Shown: positions 12,546 through 25,360 of the stretch, piece after piece
Layout of the letters: each line of letters starts with the position of its first letter
Position numbering within the stretch: position 1 is the first letter of the stretch
Source: Alopecurus myosuroides
Taxonomy: Eukaryota > Streptophyta > Magnoliopsida > Poales > Poaceae
DNA: 64,000 nucleotides
Assembly: GCA_028641055.1 (NCBI GenBank)
Contig: CM054060.1
Span: 239,596,833 to 239,660,832 of the forward strand
Reading direction: 5' to 3'
Position numbers and translations under genes: made by a program
Notes under the pieces: generated by a model
Seen by the model: the letters and a program-made list of their open reading frames with translations, nothing else
What the model was told of the DNA's origin: nothing
Databases searched by the model: none

Positions 12546-14510
12546 GAATGGTATTAGAGTATTGAGTTGCCTATAGGATTCGAGACCCTAGGTTGGAATA
12601 AGCCCTTTTTGATCATGATATTACCTCCTTTGAGTAGTTTTGATCCTAGCGGCATAGTGAGATGAAGCGGCCCGAACAAACATTACATGTTCCCGAACAT
12701 GAGACATGTTCCCTGATTGGCTAGCGGGTGTCAGTATCTCCCACTATAGTGAATATCCAATCTACAACAAGTTGTTAATAATCTGCTTATCACCATAGAG
12801 AAAGTCTTAATATTTTCGAAGTATTTTACTCGCTTTGTATCTAGTACCTCTTCACCTTAAGTATTCATGAATTATGTTTTCTTCTACCCTATCGACTTAA
12901 AGATGAAGAGCTTAAACTTCAGCACCACCGAGGAGTTCAAGGACCCTAGGATTGAAAATCTATTTTACTCAAACATTCTAGAAACTAAACTTCTCACTTT
13001 AATCTTTTCTCATATCCTCTCAACTATTATTCAACTTCAAAATTTTCTTCTCTTGTTCTAGATGACCTACCTCTTGAATATAATAAAGACATGATTTTTG
13101 ATGACCATACCATGAAGTGCAAGAAATATTTTCACCATATGAAGACCTACACTCAAGACCATTGAAGAAATTGAAGACTCATACTTCACAACAATTAGAA
13201 ACACCTCAAGACACTAAGAGAAAGATTTGAAGAACTCAAGAAGATATAGATGAGTCCACCAACCTAGTTGTTTAATTAGAACAATGTTAACGTGTTAGTG
13301 TATTGATCATACAAATTGAGTGTGGTATGACAATACTAGGTTGCTTGCTAAAACTTGTTGTTTGGTGTGATGAATGTTTGATAGATGTCTGTAAGATGAG
13401 TTCCTTGATCTGCTATGTTGGGGTAGGAATTTCTTTAGTCTCTATATAATCTCTACTCATCCATGCTAAGCCAAACCAAATCCTACACCCATTCATCAAC
13501 CATAGTGAGATGCCATTTGGTATGCAACCACTATGAAATCACACAAGAATCCTACAACCTTTATCCTATTGAGACTCAAGCCATCCCATTGAGGAATGAT
13601 AGTGTAATTTTTTTCTTCTGTGTGAAAGAACAACCACATCCATGATGAATTCCAACTACATCATAAGGAGCAGCAGGCCAATCTACAAAAGAAGATAGAC
13701 AAGTGGACTCAAAGTTGCATAAGCTATGAAGATTTTGAAGCTTTTTCCTACACCAAGAGAAGAAGCAATGAATAAAAACACAACTATCCAGTTTGTGTTG
13801 CACAAGAGTTTTACGCAACCCAATATTTAATGATCGATAGTTTAGCTTAGGTATGTATTATAGATTGGGAACTATCTGCTAATACAAGTGAGGTGACCTA
13901 GTGTTATTATACAAGGTTGACCAATCTAAGTATAAGGTAATGATTGAGTGCAACATGGATTGACCCCCGTGATGACTACTTAGATTATTTAATATTGCTA
14001 TGAGGAATGGTAAATCTGAGTGACATACCTAGTCAAGTAACGACGATGTTAAACCTGAACCATAGAATGGTAAGATGCAATAATAACCCTATGTTAGGCA
14101 AGTGTTGCTGAAACGTACTATTTTCGGTGAGGATCAAACCAACCTTGGAGGTATCAAGCAATGGAAGATATCGCCTACCATGAGAGTTTTGTTATAAATA
14201 GCATGGTGTTTGCATTCAAGGAAGTTAACAACAAAGATGGAAGATTGCCCAAGATATCAAAAGACCAAGTTGAGAGTGAACCAAGGACTTTTGATTGACC
14301 CAAAGAGTGACACCTTAATGTCAAAGGAAGTTCAACATATCTATGTTAGTCTGCAACTCTGCCTACACTCCAAGATAATGGATATAGACCATAAAAGTTT
14401 CTTTAAGGGTGGTAGCGCACCCAGTTGTTTTGGAACCCAGATACCGAAACCTAACTTTCTGTCTAGCCTTCCCAAATCTCAGGACGAGATTTCTTTTAAG
14501 GGTGGTAGTC
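12546..14510 (+). mobile_element. H1 short internal domain without intact genes
   Basis: The interval between primer site and polypurine tract is only about 2 kb, against 5 kb or more for a complete Gypsy interior. No conserved gag or pol domain is recognisable. The last 100 bp read like the extreme 3' end of a chromovirus-type pol. The polypurine tract AAGGGTGGTAGTC (14498-14510) is preceded by a near-duplicate (TTTCTTTAAGGGTGGTAG, 14398-14415). H1 therefore looks like a non-autonomous, large-LTR element. Confidence 0.7.
12549..12559 (+). other. H1 primer binding site (initiator tRNA-Met type)
   Basis: TGGTATTAGAG lies three bases after the LTR end. It matches the plant initiator-tRNA-Met primer site TGGTATCAGAG with one C-to-T change, a typical deamination. 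The position marks the start of the H1 internal domain. Confidence 0.8.
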
Positions 14511-17500
14511 TATAACATCCCTGATTTTTGGAAAGTGCAAAAAACACTAAAATTTTTTTTTTTATCTTCTTGTTAAAGCAAACCACCAAAAACAAATAAA
14601 ACTCAAACAGAAAAGAAATTTTATTGTTATTCCAATATTATTGGAATTTAAAATCCAACATGCCTCAAATACCATAAACCCTAAAGCCTATTCAAAATAA
14701 ATAATATCTATTCAAAGTATTTGTTTTCTCCTAACAAATCTTACTTCATAAAATTTTTTCATTTCAACTTTTGCTTGAAAATATTTAATGATGTTTAAAC
14801 ACTAGAGAATTATTACCTCTAAGGATTCTCTATGCCTCCAAAAAATGGTTCACATGACTAAAAATTATTTATATTGTTTTCTTCAATTATCATACCAAGT
14901 ACTTAACCATAAAGTGTTTATATAAATTATTTTGTTTATAAAAACAAGTAAAAGACCTTGGAAAACAATATTTGCATTTGTAACACCTCTTTGAAATTTA
15001 TTAAACCCCAATTCAATTTATAATTATTTTTCTAATTAGAAAATGGCATTAAGTTGCTATGAAGGTTTACCCATATTTTAAAAACATAAAAATATGAAAA
15101 TAATCTGTAATAGCTTTCAAAAATAATATTCCACTTAATTTTATTTGACTAATATTTTACATTTTATTATTTTCTAATTTGGAAATAACATTAAGTCACT
15201 ATTAGTGATTTATTCAATTTTTCAAAATCCAAAATTTGAAATGTGTCCAAAATTGTTTACAAATGGGATTAATAGAAATAAATTTTTATTACAAGAATAT
15301 AAAATTTAAATAAGGTCAATTGGATGATTAAAACAAAATATATTATTAAAAGGAGTAAACAGAAAGAATTGCTAACGTCATCTTCAATCTCTGGAAATGG
15401 AAGAACGGCTGTTTTGGCCCTGTGATTGCGCGCATGAATTAGAGCCTTTAAGGCCATAAATCCCACCGCTCTCCAGCTCCCTATAAAGCCCTAACCCTCC
15501 TCCTTGTTTCCCCTCCCCGTCTGCTCGAAATCGCGCCATGAGGCTGCGAATATTCCTCGCCGGAGTCCACCATTTCCGCCGGCCGTCTATGTCGATTCCG
15601 GCGACAGAAGTGGTAGCGCGGCCCCCTATTTGGTCCTCCTCTCTTCCCCGTGTCCTGGCGCACCTCCTAACGCCTCTACTTATTTTTTTTGCAGCGTAGA
15701 GATGAGGACGAGTTCGCCGGAAACAAACCACCACGGCCGCCTTAGATCCTCCATCATGCCGGCATTTGGAACCCCGTCGGAGCTCAGAGACCCCCGTAAC
15801 CTTGTCGCCATCCGCGCCCGTGTAGCAACGCCTCCGCGCACCGTTTTCTGGCGAAGACCCGCCACCCAGTGACTCACCCCTCCCTCTCTTCTATTCTTTT
15901 TGTCCGTCAGATCGGAATCATGCAGCTAGGATTGACAGAGCCGAGCTGCGGCTTAAGCCACAGCTCAAGCCCGAACCCAACCAGTAGGAACCCATTAATC
16001 AGCATGTCCCGCGCTGTGAATCAGAAGCCGCCACGTAGCCTAGACATTTTCTGTAATTTTCTCCCTGTAGAAATAAAAGGTAGTTTTGCAGAAAAAACCC
16101 CTACATATTAGACTGATCATTTCTGTTTAACCACACCTCCAATTTTAGAAAACTTAGACTTTTTGAGAATCCCTGGACATGCAGAATCTTTTGGCACTGC
16201 CCAAATTTAAATATGGCTATTTAATATTTGATCAATTTCAAATGAGCTTGTATTATGGGTTTTGGCATAATTTAAATTCTATAAATACAGTTTGGGAAAA
16301 CCAAATGTTTTTGGGAACCTCGAGATGTGTAATAACAGTACCGACTGTCCAAAATCATGTTTGAATTATTTTATAATTAATTTAGATTTTTGATGGCCAT
16401 ATGAGCATTTGGACCTAGTTTAAATTCTAAATATTTTTTAATGTGGTTCCTTAAGCTAAATTGCTCTATTTGGTAACCTTGGACCAGAGACATCAGTACC
16501 TAAACATTATAGACGCCTTTGAACCATGATCATGTAATTTTAGCAAAAAATCCATCATAGTGGTCCACCCATTTGATCATGCCTTAGATTTGTTCCTATA
16601 TTTTTACCATTGTTGTTATGTCCATTTTGGAATCCAAGACCAAGTCCCTAGTATGTGTCAATCACATACAAGACTAACTAGTGAACCTGAAACCCTAGTA
16701 CCCATATCTACTATCTACCTCTCAAAATTTCTTATCTTCTATAGAAGACTAAGTCCCTAAAGTGCCAGAGGGCACTTAAGATGATATTCTTCAACTCAAC
16801 AAGAAACACTACAAGGAGCATCATTGAAGAACTTAGAGAAGGACTTAGACTTCACCACAACAGAATAAACTCAAGGAAGTGAAGGAATAACATGAAGAAG
16901 ACTCACCATGTGTGATCTTGTGTTTAAAGACCAACCACCTCTATTTCTCCTTTCTCCTTCTCACTCTATTTTCTAGTTCCTCTCCCTCACATGCTAAACA
17001 AATTAGTGAACATAAAAACTATGTACCAAAACCATGAAGTTATACAAGATTCAATGGAGTCACCACACCGAGGAGGAAGAAACATGGGAGCCTAAAGATG
17101 ATCTTCAAGAAGACTAACAATGTGAAGACTTGGGTCAACCACACCATGTATTCAAGTAGATTGATATCATGTTGTTTTATTCTGACCATTTGACCCTTAG
17201 AACATTTCCTTTTCCTTAGATTGGTGAGTGAACCAAGACCTACCATGATCAACCAAACTTGTTATTTCATTCACTTATTTTATATATTGAGTGATGTGAT
17301 AACACTTATCCTATCCAAGTGAACTCTTGGAACTTCCTCGACAAGTATGACCATTTGAGTCGAATCTTTCAAACCCAAGCCTACCTTAACCCAATTTTAC
17401 TTGAAACCCTTTAGGCTACATTTGACGAATGTTATGTTTGTCCTTCCATTGGTTGAGAATGTTTGTTTATTGTTATTTGTTTGACTTGTTTAGATTGTAC

Positions 17501-17984
17501 GAAGAGAAAGAATATAGTTGTGAAGAGAGTGTACCTATACACCATTTTTCAACAAGGCAAGTGACACATTCATTCCACTATTATTTTCCTATGCATTAAT
17601 AGAGGTTTTGAGTAGTATGCATGATAGGTAATTTATCTAAGTTATTATTATTTATGTTATGCAAAATCCTAGTAGTGTGTAGCCACCCTCATTACCTTGT
17701 TATTTCATAGCCTTAGATCTTAGAAGAATATTATGCAATGCTATCAAATTGTTTTATGTGATGTTGTGGAAAAATTCTAAGTATAAACTTCAATGAAACA
17801 CCTAGGTGTATTTGGTAGTGCATGGTGGTCGACAGTTGAGTGTCTCCTCGGGCTTTGTTCATATGGGCTCCAGTGCAGCCTTTGTTCATATGGGCTCTGG
17901 CTTAGTTGAATAAGTTGTGTGGACTCGACCTATGGCTTGACAAGCATATGTAGAAGAGTTATAGGTGGAACGGGTCTTGCCAGT
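14511..17984 (+). mobile_element. H1 3' LTR, first part
   Basis: The LTR starts TATAACATCCCTGATTTTTG after the polypurine tract; the first dinucleotide has mutated from TG to TA. It includes an AT-rich start, a GC-rich promoter-like part (about 15400-15900) with a TATA box TATAAAG (15482-15488), and a long AT-rich remainder. A direct repeat CTTTGTTCATATGGGCTC sits at 17853-17870 and 17880-17897. It is interrupted at CCAGT (17980-17984) by a solo LTR and resumes at 24101. The total length without the insert is about 4.3 kb. Confidence 0.85.
15482..15488 (+). promoter_or_regulatory. TATA box in H1 3' LTR
   Basis: TATAAAG lies in a GC-rich context followed by the C/A-rich leader GCCCTAACCCTCC, the usual arrangement of a plant LTR promoter. 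Assigned by position and motif only. Confidence 0.55.
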
Positions 17985-20900
17985 TGTAACAGCCCAATTT
18001 TTGGAAGACAGGAAAAACTTGTTTTCAATAACCCAAAAATCAGGGCCAACAAAAACTTTTTAATATGTTTGACTTATGCTTGTGTTTTCATTTCTATTTG
18101 GTTGTTGTATGTGTTTGTGTTTGAGTTTGTTAACAACTAACATTAAAAACAATGAGCATAACTTTCTTAAAACACAACTCTGGTCATCAAGTCATGACAA
18201 GAAAGCTTATCATCTTCATCCATCACACTGTTTTGGCAAAAACCTTTTTGAAAGTGTTTTGATTTTAAAAGAAACCCAAAGACCATGTTTTGAGGAAAAC
18301 AAAAGATAATTTCCAAAACTATATGAAATGTATTTTTGGAGCTAATCATCTCCAACCTGTTTTCAATCAATATGTTTTTGCAAGTATTTCAAAAACACCT
18401 TCTCACTTCCTTCTTTTGCAAAAACTATAAGAGGGGATTATGTTACCCCTGTGTTTGACCTAAATTATATTCTTTTGGAAATAACAAGCTTTGAGATAAA
18501 CTTTTTTACAAAACCCTATTGCCATGGTATGCCTTGATCACTACCTCTATTTAGCACTTGAGAGAAACACCTGGAAATTAATTTGAAGAACTCAGTTGTT
18601 TGAGTGATCTTGTGTGATTTGTTATGTTACCTGCTTGTTGTGTGATCTTGTCCTGTGTTTGCTTGAGGTATTTATTTCTGTTTGTTGATAGGTGTGTGCT
18701 GTTTTAAAGATAATAAAACTTAGTAATAACAAGATCAAGCATCTATATCATATTCCATCACATGTCCATATCATCCTTTGTTTTCTTAAAAATCTCCAAC
18801 TTTGGAGACATGCTTCTATGACAAATCTTGAGCTAATCATCAATGCACCATCATACATATCATTGTTTATACCTATGATATATATCCAAGTTGTTATTAT
18901 GGATATTGAAACCCTTTGACATTATCCTTCAAAGTCCTTAAGGCATCCCTAAATATTGATCATATTCCTGTTATCTTGATGCACTTTTTCTGTGTTGCTC
19001 AAAACCACTCCTCTTTGCTTTCAAGCCCAATCACCCTAACCTTGTCATCTTCATGACTTATATATCACCTCTATGTGCTCCAATTATTTTCAAAGACCAT
19101 TTAATTATTTATCTCTCATGGTTTTTAAACTATTAAATAAACTCCTGTTTTCACCATTTTTCCACTTGGTGCCTCAAATCTTTTCAAAAGAGTTGCTTAT
19201 TAAAAATCACTTTTGAGACCTATATTATATACTCTCTCTTACCAACTCAAAAAAATTTGTTTTAAAATCATTTTACTATTTGTTATTTTCCATTCTCCAA
19301 AAGGCCAGAAATGGATTTTAAAATATTTTGTGAAGAAAAGTATTTCCTAAAATCTTGGAAAAATTACCCAACATGCCTATGGTCATGTGGGACTTATTTA
19401 TAGAAAAACATTTGCAAGTTGTGTTGAAAATTTTGGAGAAAACATTTAAAAAACAGTTTCTGCCATTTTTGAATTCCCAAAATTTTGTGAAAGAAAAGTT
19501 TTCAGAAAAACTTGAGACCACCACCCCTAGACTCCATTTTTATTATCTATCCAATGGACAGGATTTTTCACACATGTTCTATTCAAATTATTTATGAAAA
19601 CAATCAAAAACCACTTCTGGTTATTTTGGACATGGTTGTTTTCACACATGTTTTGATCAATTATTGGACCCTATCCACCTCTCTCTTGTCCTGAGCAGTA
19701 GTAAACATCTTGATTCACCTCCTGGACATGGTCTCCCACCCATCTCTCTCTCCCTCTAGCTCATCCATCCACATGAAGACAAGGATGGTGATCACCACCC
19801 CATTCTTTCTACTCCACCTCCACAGTGCATAACTGAAGCAGCCCTTGCGCCAGCACACCCCTCTCACCCCGTGAACAACTCTGGAAGAAACCCTCCCCCT
19901 ATGCTTGTCCCTTTCCTCCATTTCCATGAGGTGTCCAGGGCGCTCTGGACGCGCTCGCCACGTCCATCGCGTTCCGCCACTTGGAACTCATCCCCGAGCT
20001 CGTGGCCTCCCCACTTAGCTCCGCAAGCTCTCAAGTATCACACCCATGACCCTCTCTTGCCCACTCTCCCCTCCCTTGCCCCTCGATCCTCTGTCGAACA
20101 CCTGCGGGTGCGGGGAGGGAGCTCCCGAATCCGATCATCGCGGGCCGTATCCCTCCACCCAATCCATCCCTGAAGAACCCCCGAACAATTCCCTTTTACC
20201 AGGAATGATCTCGCTCTTAGGGATCCATGGAAACGCTCGCGCCCAAGCTCACTGGTTCCGCCATGGCCGCGGGTCGCCATGGTCGTCGTTGGCTTGGCCT
20301 CGACCCCCTCATAACCTCCTAATCCCTCCCTTATCTCTCTCCATCCTTCAATTGAGTTTTTCTTCGCTCAATTTCATCTCCCACCCCTTGCAGGACTGCC
20401 GCCATCTCCGACTTGGGTCGCCGCCGCGGGTCCGCGTCGAGCTCTGGATGGGAGCCCTTCCCAGGAAGTGCTGGAAGGGGCATCGAGCTCGCTCCGTCTC
20501 GCTGGTCCTCCTCAACCTTCCCACGCATCCCGGAGACCTCCGGAGGGACGTGCGGCGATACTCCGGCGAGGCTCCGCCCCTGGCCTCCGCCCCTGGTCCT
20601 TTTTGCGCCGCTCCTTCCAGGTCACCGCCGGCACGCGCTGCGTGGACGCCTCCTGGCCGTCCGATCTGAATCGGACGGGGGCTTACCGCTTCGCCAGCGC
20701 CTCGTTGTTCGGCCTAACCCAGCCACGGCCCAGCTCCTCATTTGAATCTCTTCCTGCGCGGCAGAGCGCCTAGCAGGCCGGCCCAGTTCACAGATCTGGC
20801 TCGTTTCCATTGCGCAGGTTGATTCTTTTTTCCTTTTCCTTGCAGATCCAGATCTGATGTTTTGGTTTAATTCAATATGAAAATGCAAATGAGTAAAACT

Positions 20901-23900
20901 TGCCAAACCAAAAATCACAGATGTAGATCTACTAATTCCTAACCATCTCCAAGTTGCAGATCTGCATTTTGTGGTATATTTTAGGAGAAATAAAATAAAT
21001 GGCAGAGAGACTCATTAACACCTTTTATTTAATAACTTGAGTTTTAAGTATCCAAATCTTGCAAACTCAACTGTTCTGGGTAGCTCTTGTAAATATATAT
21101 CTCGTGCAATTGGGCTTGTGTTGACTTGAGTTGTTATGTGAATATTACATGCATGTTAGTTTTTAGGCCAGAGAGCACTTCTGTGAATTGTTTGATTTTA
21201 TTGGTGATGAGTTTTGAAGTGAATCCAATTGTGTTGGTTTGCTAGTAACTAGGAGCACCTTATACTAGATTTTCATGATGTTAGGAGTTACAGAATAATA
21301 TTGGTGCAATATTTAGTGTTTAGCCATTTTCTGCATATTATTGCTATGCCTTTATTAAATTTTGTGTTATATTGTTTTGTTATAAAATTGATTCCTAGCA
21401 TGTGTAGGGTATCAATACATGTTTTATTTTTGTTTTGAGTATGTCATTATCATGTTAGGAAACTGTGTGTGAAAAGCATGTTGTTGTAGTATATTTCCAT
21501 AGGGTTGTTTTCCTTGTAATATTAGGATAAATCTTGTATTTCTTCTTATGGGTATGATGATTTTCATAAATGCTTTAGTATTGTTTTACCTATCATGGCT
21601 ACTGTTATTCTAGCATATTATGCTTGATTGCATGCTTGAGTGAGCTCTAGATCAAATTGTCATGCTATGTTAGTATTAGATGTTTTTCTGCCATAGTAGT
21701 TATATTGCATGCTTAATTTTTGAGACATTATATAAATTGTTATTTTGTTATTACTAGCATATCTAGGTGTTGTTTTCTCTGTTATTTTGATGTCATCTTA
21801 CAGATCCATCATGTTAGAATAAATCATATTTAATGATCTCTGATGGTTATGCCTGCCTGCTTGTCTAAATAGCCTTTTTCATGTCTAGTTTTAATAGTTG
21901 TTTTGCTCCATGATTATTTTCATGCATTGAGTGATGCCATGGTATTATTTGGTATGGTTTTGTCTCTGTTATTAGGTTGCTTAGGTACTGGTTATATTAA
22001 TTCTCCATGATTAGAAAAGAATGTGTTACTATGGGCTTGTAGTATTGCTTGATAATATTTTCCTATGCATGTGTATGTGTTCCTAGGTTAATTTCTTGTT
22101 ATTTTTCTCATCCTCATGAATGACCAGAGAGTCATTTAACCTTATTGGAGCATGATATGAGAGTGGCACACCCACTGAACTCATGCTATTTTGGTTAAGG
22201 ATCCATAACATCAACTCTAGTGTTATTCGTGTGTATTGTCTGTGCCTGTTTTGCTTGATGGTGTGCACCCTAGTACCATTGATTGTGAGTGTGCTTATTT
22301 GATGAAATGCTTGCTGTATGTTTACATTTTATCAAGTGCTTGCCTTTGTTTGGTTCTGATTGTGTGTTTTTCCCTTTTTGTATTTACGACGTTAGATAAC
22401 GAAGACGGTATTATTTCCCGGAGAGGTTTTTATTGCAATTATTGTTTATTTCAAGAGAAAGACCAATACCAGTGCCAAGGCAAGCCATTCTAAATGCTTG
22501 CTGTTGTTTTACTTATCATTATCTATCATTCATGTTTTACTTCTGAAGTTTTACAAAAGTTTGATTCAAAAACTATTCTTTTAAGTGGACTATACCACTA
22601 TCGGTTTTATGTATCTAATATGCTATATCCACTATATAATCTTGGTGTTACCAAGCCCTTTAGACATTTTAGCATCATAACTTAACCAACTTAAGTCCCC
22701 TAGTGGACATTTTAACTTGATGTTTTTGGAAAGCAAAAGCTTGGAAAAAACCCAAGGAAAGGTGGGACCTTGTCCGAGGAAGGTTTGTGAAGAAGGAAAT
22801 GTTTTTGTCTTGTTTTCCAAAAATGACACATAACCTAGTCTTCGCCGGACAACCAAGCCGTACTGCCACATTACCTCAATATGGGTATGGGGTCTAGCTA
22901 ATTGCTTGTCGGTGTTAGTCCGTGTCTACCTCAAAGCGCTATAGGGGTTAGAGTCCCCCGAACCGAATTGTCGCCGGGAGGGAGAAACGGGACATTCACA
23001 GTGTGGGATTAAGTTCACTACCGGTTGCAGCAACTGGGTCTCCTGCCATGGCGGTGTGTTGTCAGGGGAAACCGGATCGATACGGCTGACTCACACGATG
23101 CCGGGGAGAACAAACCCAGTTGAAGAGGTAGTCATTTACTAGCACTGACATAGTGGATGGTTAGGACCATTTATCCGATGTTTGCATACTGTCTCGGACA
23201 GTCCGTGGTTGTTCACGGCGGATGTACTGGATCTTGTGGATTGTGTACACCTCTGCAGAGTAAAACTGTTCAGAATAGCCGCGCCCTCGGATATGGCCAG
23301 TTGAATGGCCATGTAGCTAGTATTGTGTCAATGTTTTAAAAAAAAAAGCTGGAAAGTGTTTTTCAAATTGTACCTGGGAGGTACGTTGAAAGGGAATGAT
23401 CGTACCTTTGAGGTACCGGATAAATGATGATCTTAAAGATGTGTTTTTCCAAGAAGTTTTGCAAAGAGGAATGTTTTCTTTATTTAGAATGCTTTACAGA
23501 AACCTTGTGGACATGCTATATCTATAAGAGAAATGAAATATCTTTTGAAGTATCTTCTTCAACAAAGAAAAATAAAACTTGTGCAACTATGATGGGTCTT
23601 AAATTCATCATAGCTAGTTGAACCCTAATTAAAGCCTTCCTACCACCTATATACATGCATACTTGCATGTTTAGCTTTCATTTAGGGTGACTTGCAGGAG
23701 TACATTCAAACGTACTCATGTATGATTTCGTCCCTGGCTATTGTCTTAGTCAGATTTTGAGCAGAAACTCGGAGAACCTGAAGAAGATGGTGTCACTGAC
23801 GGCTATGCGAACTAGGAACGTCTCCGAGTCAGTAGCCTGTAGGTAGTCAAGACGTGACTTGGGTTTACCACGAGTGTGTTTTGCAGTCTTCCGCTGTTTT

Positions 23901-24095
23901 TAGTGTGTGTTCCTGCCCTGCGTGGCAGTTGTTTTTCAACTGAGTCAAATGACCAGTTGTGTAAGCCGTGTATTCGTGTAGTGGATGTTGTAATCTGCAA
24001 TGCCAACTCGAGTATGTTGTTCATGACTAACTGATCATGGGATCGTGAATGTATGCATACTGGAGGTCTCAGACTGCTAGTCTGGGGTCCCCACA
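17985..24095 (+). mobile_element. 6.1-kb solo LTR inside H1
   Basis: The unit begins TGTAACAGCCCAATTTTTGG and ends ...GGGGTCCCCACA. It is flanked by a perfect target-site duplication CCAGT (17980-17984 and 24096-24100), and H1 sequence continues across it. At 6111 bp it is unusually long for one LTR. Inside are a GC-rich leader-like region (about 19900-20760), a long AT-rich middle, a TACGACGTTAGATAACGAAG segment at about 22385 reminiscent of 39660-39690 in L1, and a 22870-23300 segment with a CTCTGCAGAG / AGCCGCG module also seen in the L1 LTR (40490-40550) and in H1 (24215-24260). These shared modules suggest it belongs to the same broad large-LTR group. It has no intact ORF. Confidence 0.88.
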
Positions 24096-24100
24096 CCAGT

Positions 24101-24922
24101 TGGTAGTTTTCATGCTTCTAAAAGACTTAGACTCAAATTCTCTCATTTCCTTAATACATTCAACATGTATAGGATGTTTGGGTGAATCGAGTACAAGGGT
24201 GAAAGTTCACAACCTCTGTAGAGTGCGAACCTAAGATATTAGCCGCGTCCCCGGTTATGGACAACTTCGAGCAGCTGGACAAAGATATATGGAAGAATCA
24301 CATCACCATTTTCCACTAAGTAAACTTTTACTAAGTGAACATTAGTTGTGGTGCTTGGATTTTAGTCCAATGATGCCACCATTTTAAAATAGAATTTTTT
24401 GTTTTACAAAAGAGATAGGAGAAAACTGACATTATGCAAACTTAGCCAAACCTCCACTCAGCCAAATAAGCATGTAGTATAGTCTTGTCATTTGTGTCCA
24501 CCATAGTGTTACTTGCCAATATATTTAATTATATTGACTCCCTTGTGGCTGCATATTCCAACGTGCATGTTATTCTGATGACGAGTGAATATTTCGTTTA
24601 TGATCTCGAGTCTACCTCCAACATGTTCTGCCTGTGGCACATTAAAAAGATGAGGCTGAATGTTCTACTATGTTTTCCACTGTAAAGTTATGTTTCCTAC
24701 TAGTCTTCTAAGACTATGCAAGTTGTATTTCAGTTCATGCTAGTATTCTGAGACTATGCAAGTTGTATTTTAGTTATGTTGTAAAGACTGGATCATGTGA
24801 TGTAATAGAATTTGATGCATTTGCATGATATTTCATCTTGTACTGTGGTGTTAACAATTGATCCAGGGACTAGCACAATAACACAGATGTTCATGCATTA
24901 TTTAAAATGTGGGAACGCTATA
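24101..24922 (+). mobile_element. H1 3' LTR, second part
   Basis: H1 continues after the CCAGT duplication and ends ...GGGAACGCTATA at 24922, matching the 5' LTR end at 12545. It contains the AGCCGCGTCCCCGGTTATGG module (24241-24260) and an imperfect 40-bp tandem duplication (24700-24739 and 24740-24777). The next bases, GCGGT, would be one target-site copy of H1; the other is outside the window. Confidence 0.83.
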
Positions 24923-25016
24923 GCGGTTATTCGACTTCGGCCGGCGGCTGTTCATTTCGTCTCCCATCTCTTCATTTCCTCTTCCGGGGTGCCCGTTCGG
25001 CTCCTACTACTGTGGT

Positions 25017-25360
25017 TATAAAAGATAGGTCGCTCCTCTCACTTAGATACACACAAGCACACCTCATATGCTACCGCCTCCTGTTTCTCAAGCACTACGC
25101 CACCGATCAAGATGTCTCCATCTCGTGCTACAGCATGCACCGCGGGACGGAACAGTAGGCCCCCGGAACCCCGTCTCTTCAGATGTTGTACGGGCGAAGG
25201 GCGATAAGATTTTTGGGGAGTGTTGCTGCACGACTACTGGCTTCTTCGTCAACATGGACGATGCCGACTATTTCTCGGTTGACGATTTCTTCCCGACGTC
25301 GCTGACCTCTTCGACAACATGTTTGCTCCAACCAACACGGGCGGTTCTGCCTTCACACCG
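25017..25360 (+). pseudogene. Damaged first-exon fragment, unknown gene (left copy)
   Basis: A TATA box TATAAAAG (25017-25024) is followed by a GC-rich segment. A well-placed ATG (AACATGGAC, 25254) opens a short acidic reading frame, MDDADYFSVDDFF. One base appears lost at about 25293-25295: with the shift the next residues would continue in the same style (DVADLFDNM). A GT donor is plausible at 25360 and an AG acceptor at 25491, where GATGAATTC follows. A diverged copy lies inverted at 55474-55802, and the two align from upstream of the ATG to the donor. A second frame just upstream (LYGRRAIRFLGSV, about 25185-25225) is also shared. H1 ends only about 95 bp before the TATA box. I do not recognise the family and cannot tell which frame was translated. 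Confidence 0.5.

Noticed and set aside
20046..20669. 207-codon plus-strand ORF
   Set aside because: It is inside the GC-rich block of the 6.1-kb solo LTR; Pro/Ser/Arg-rich composition with overlapping frames indicates low-stop GC sequence.
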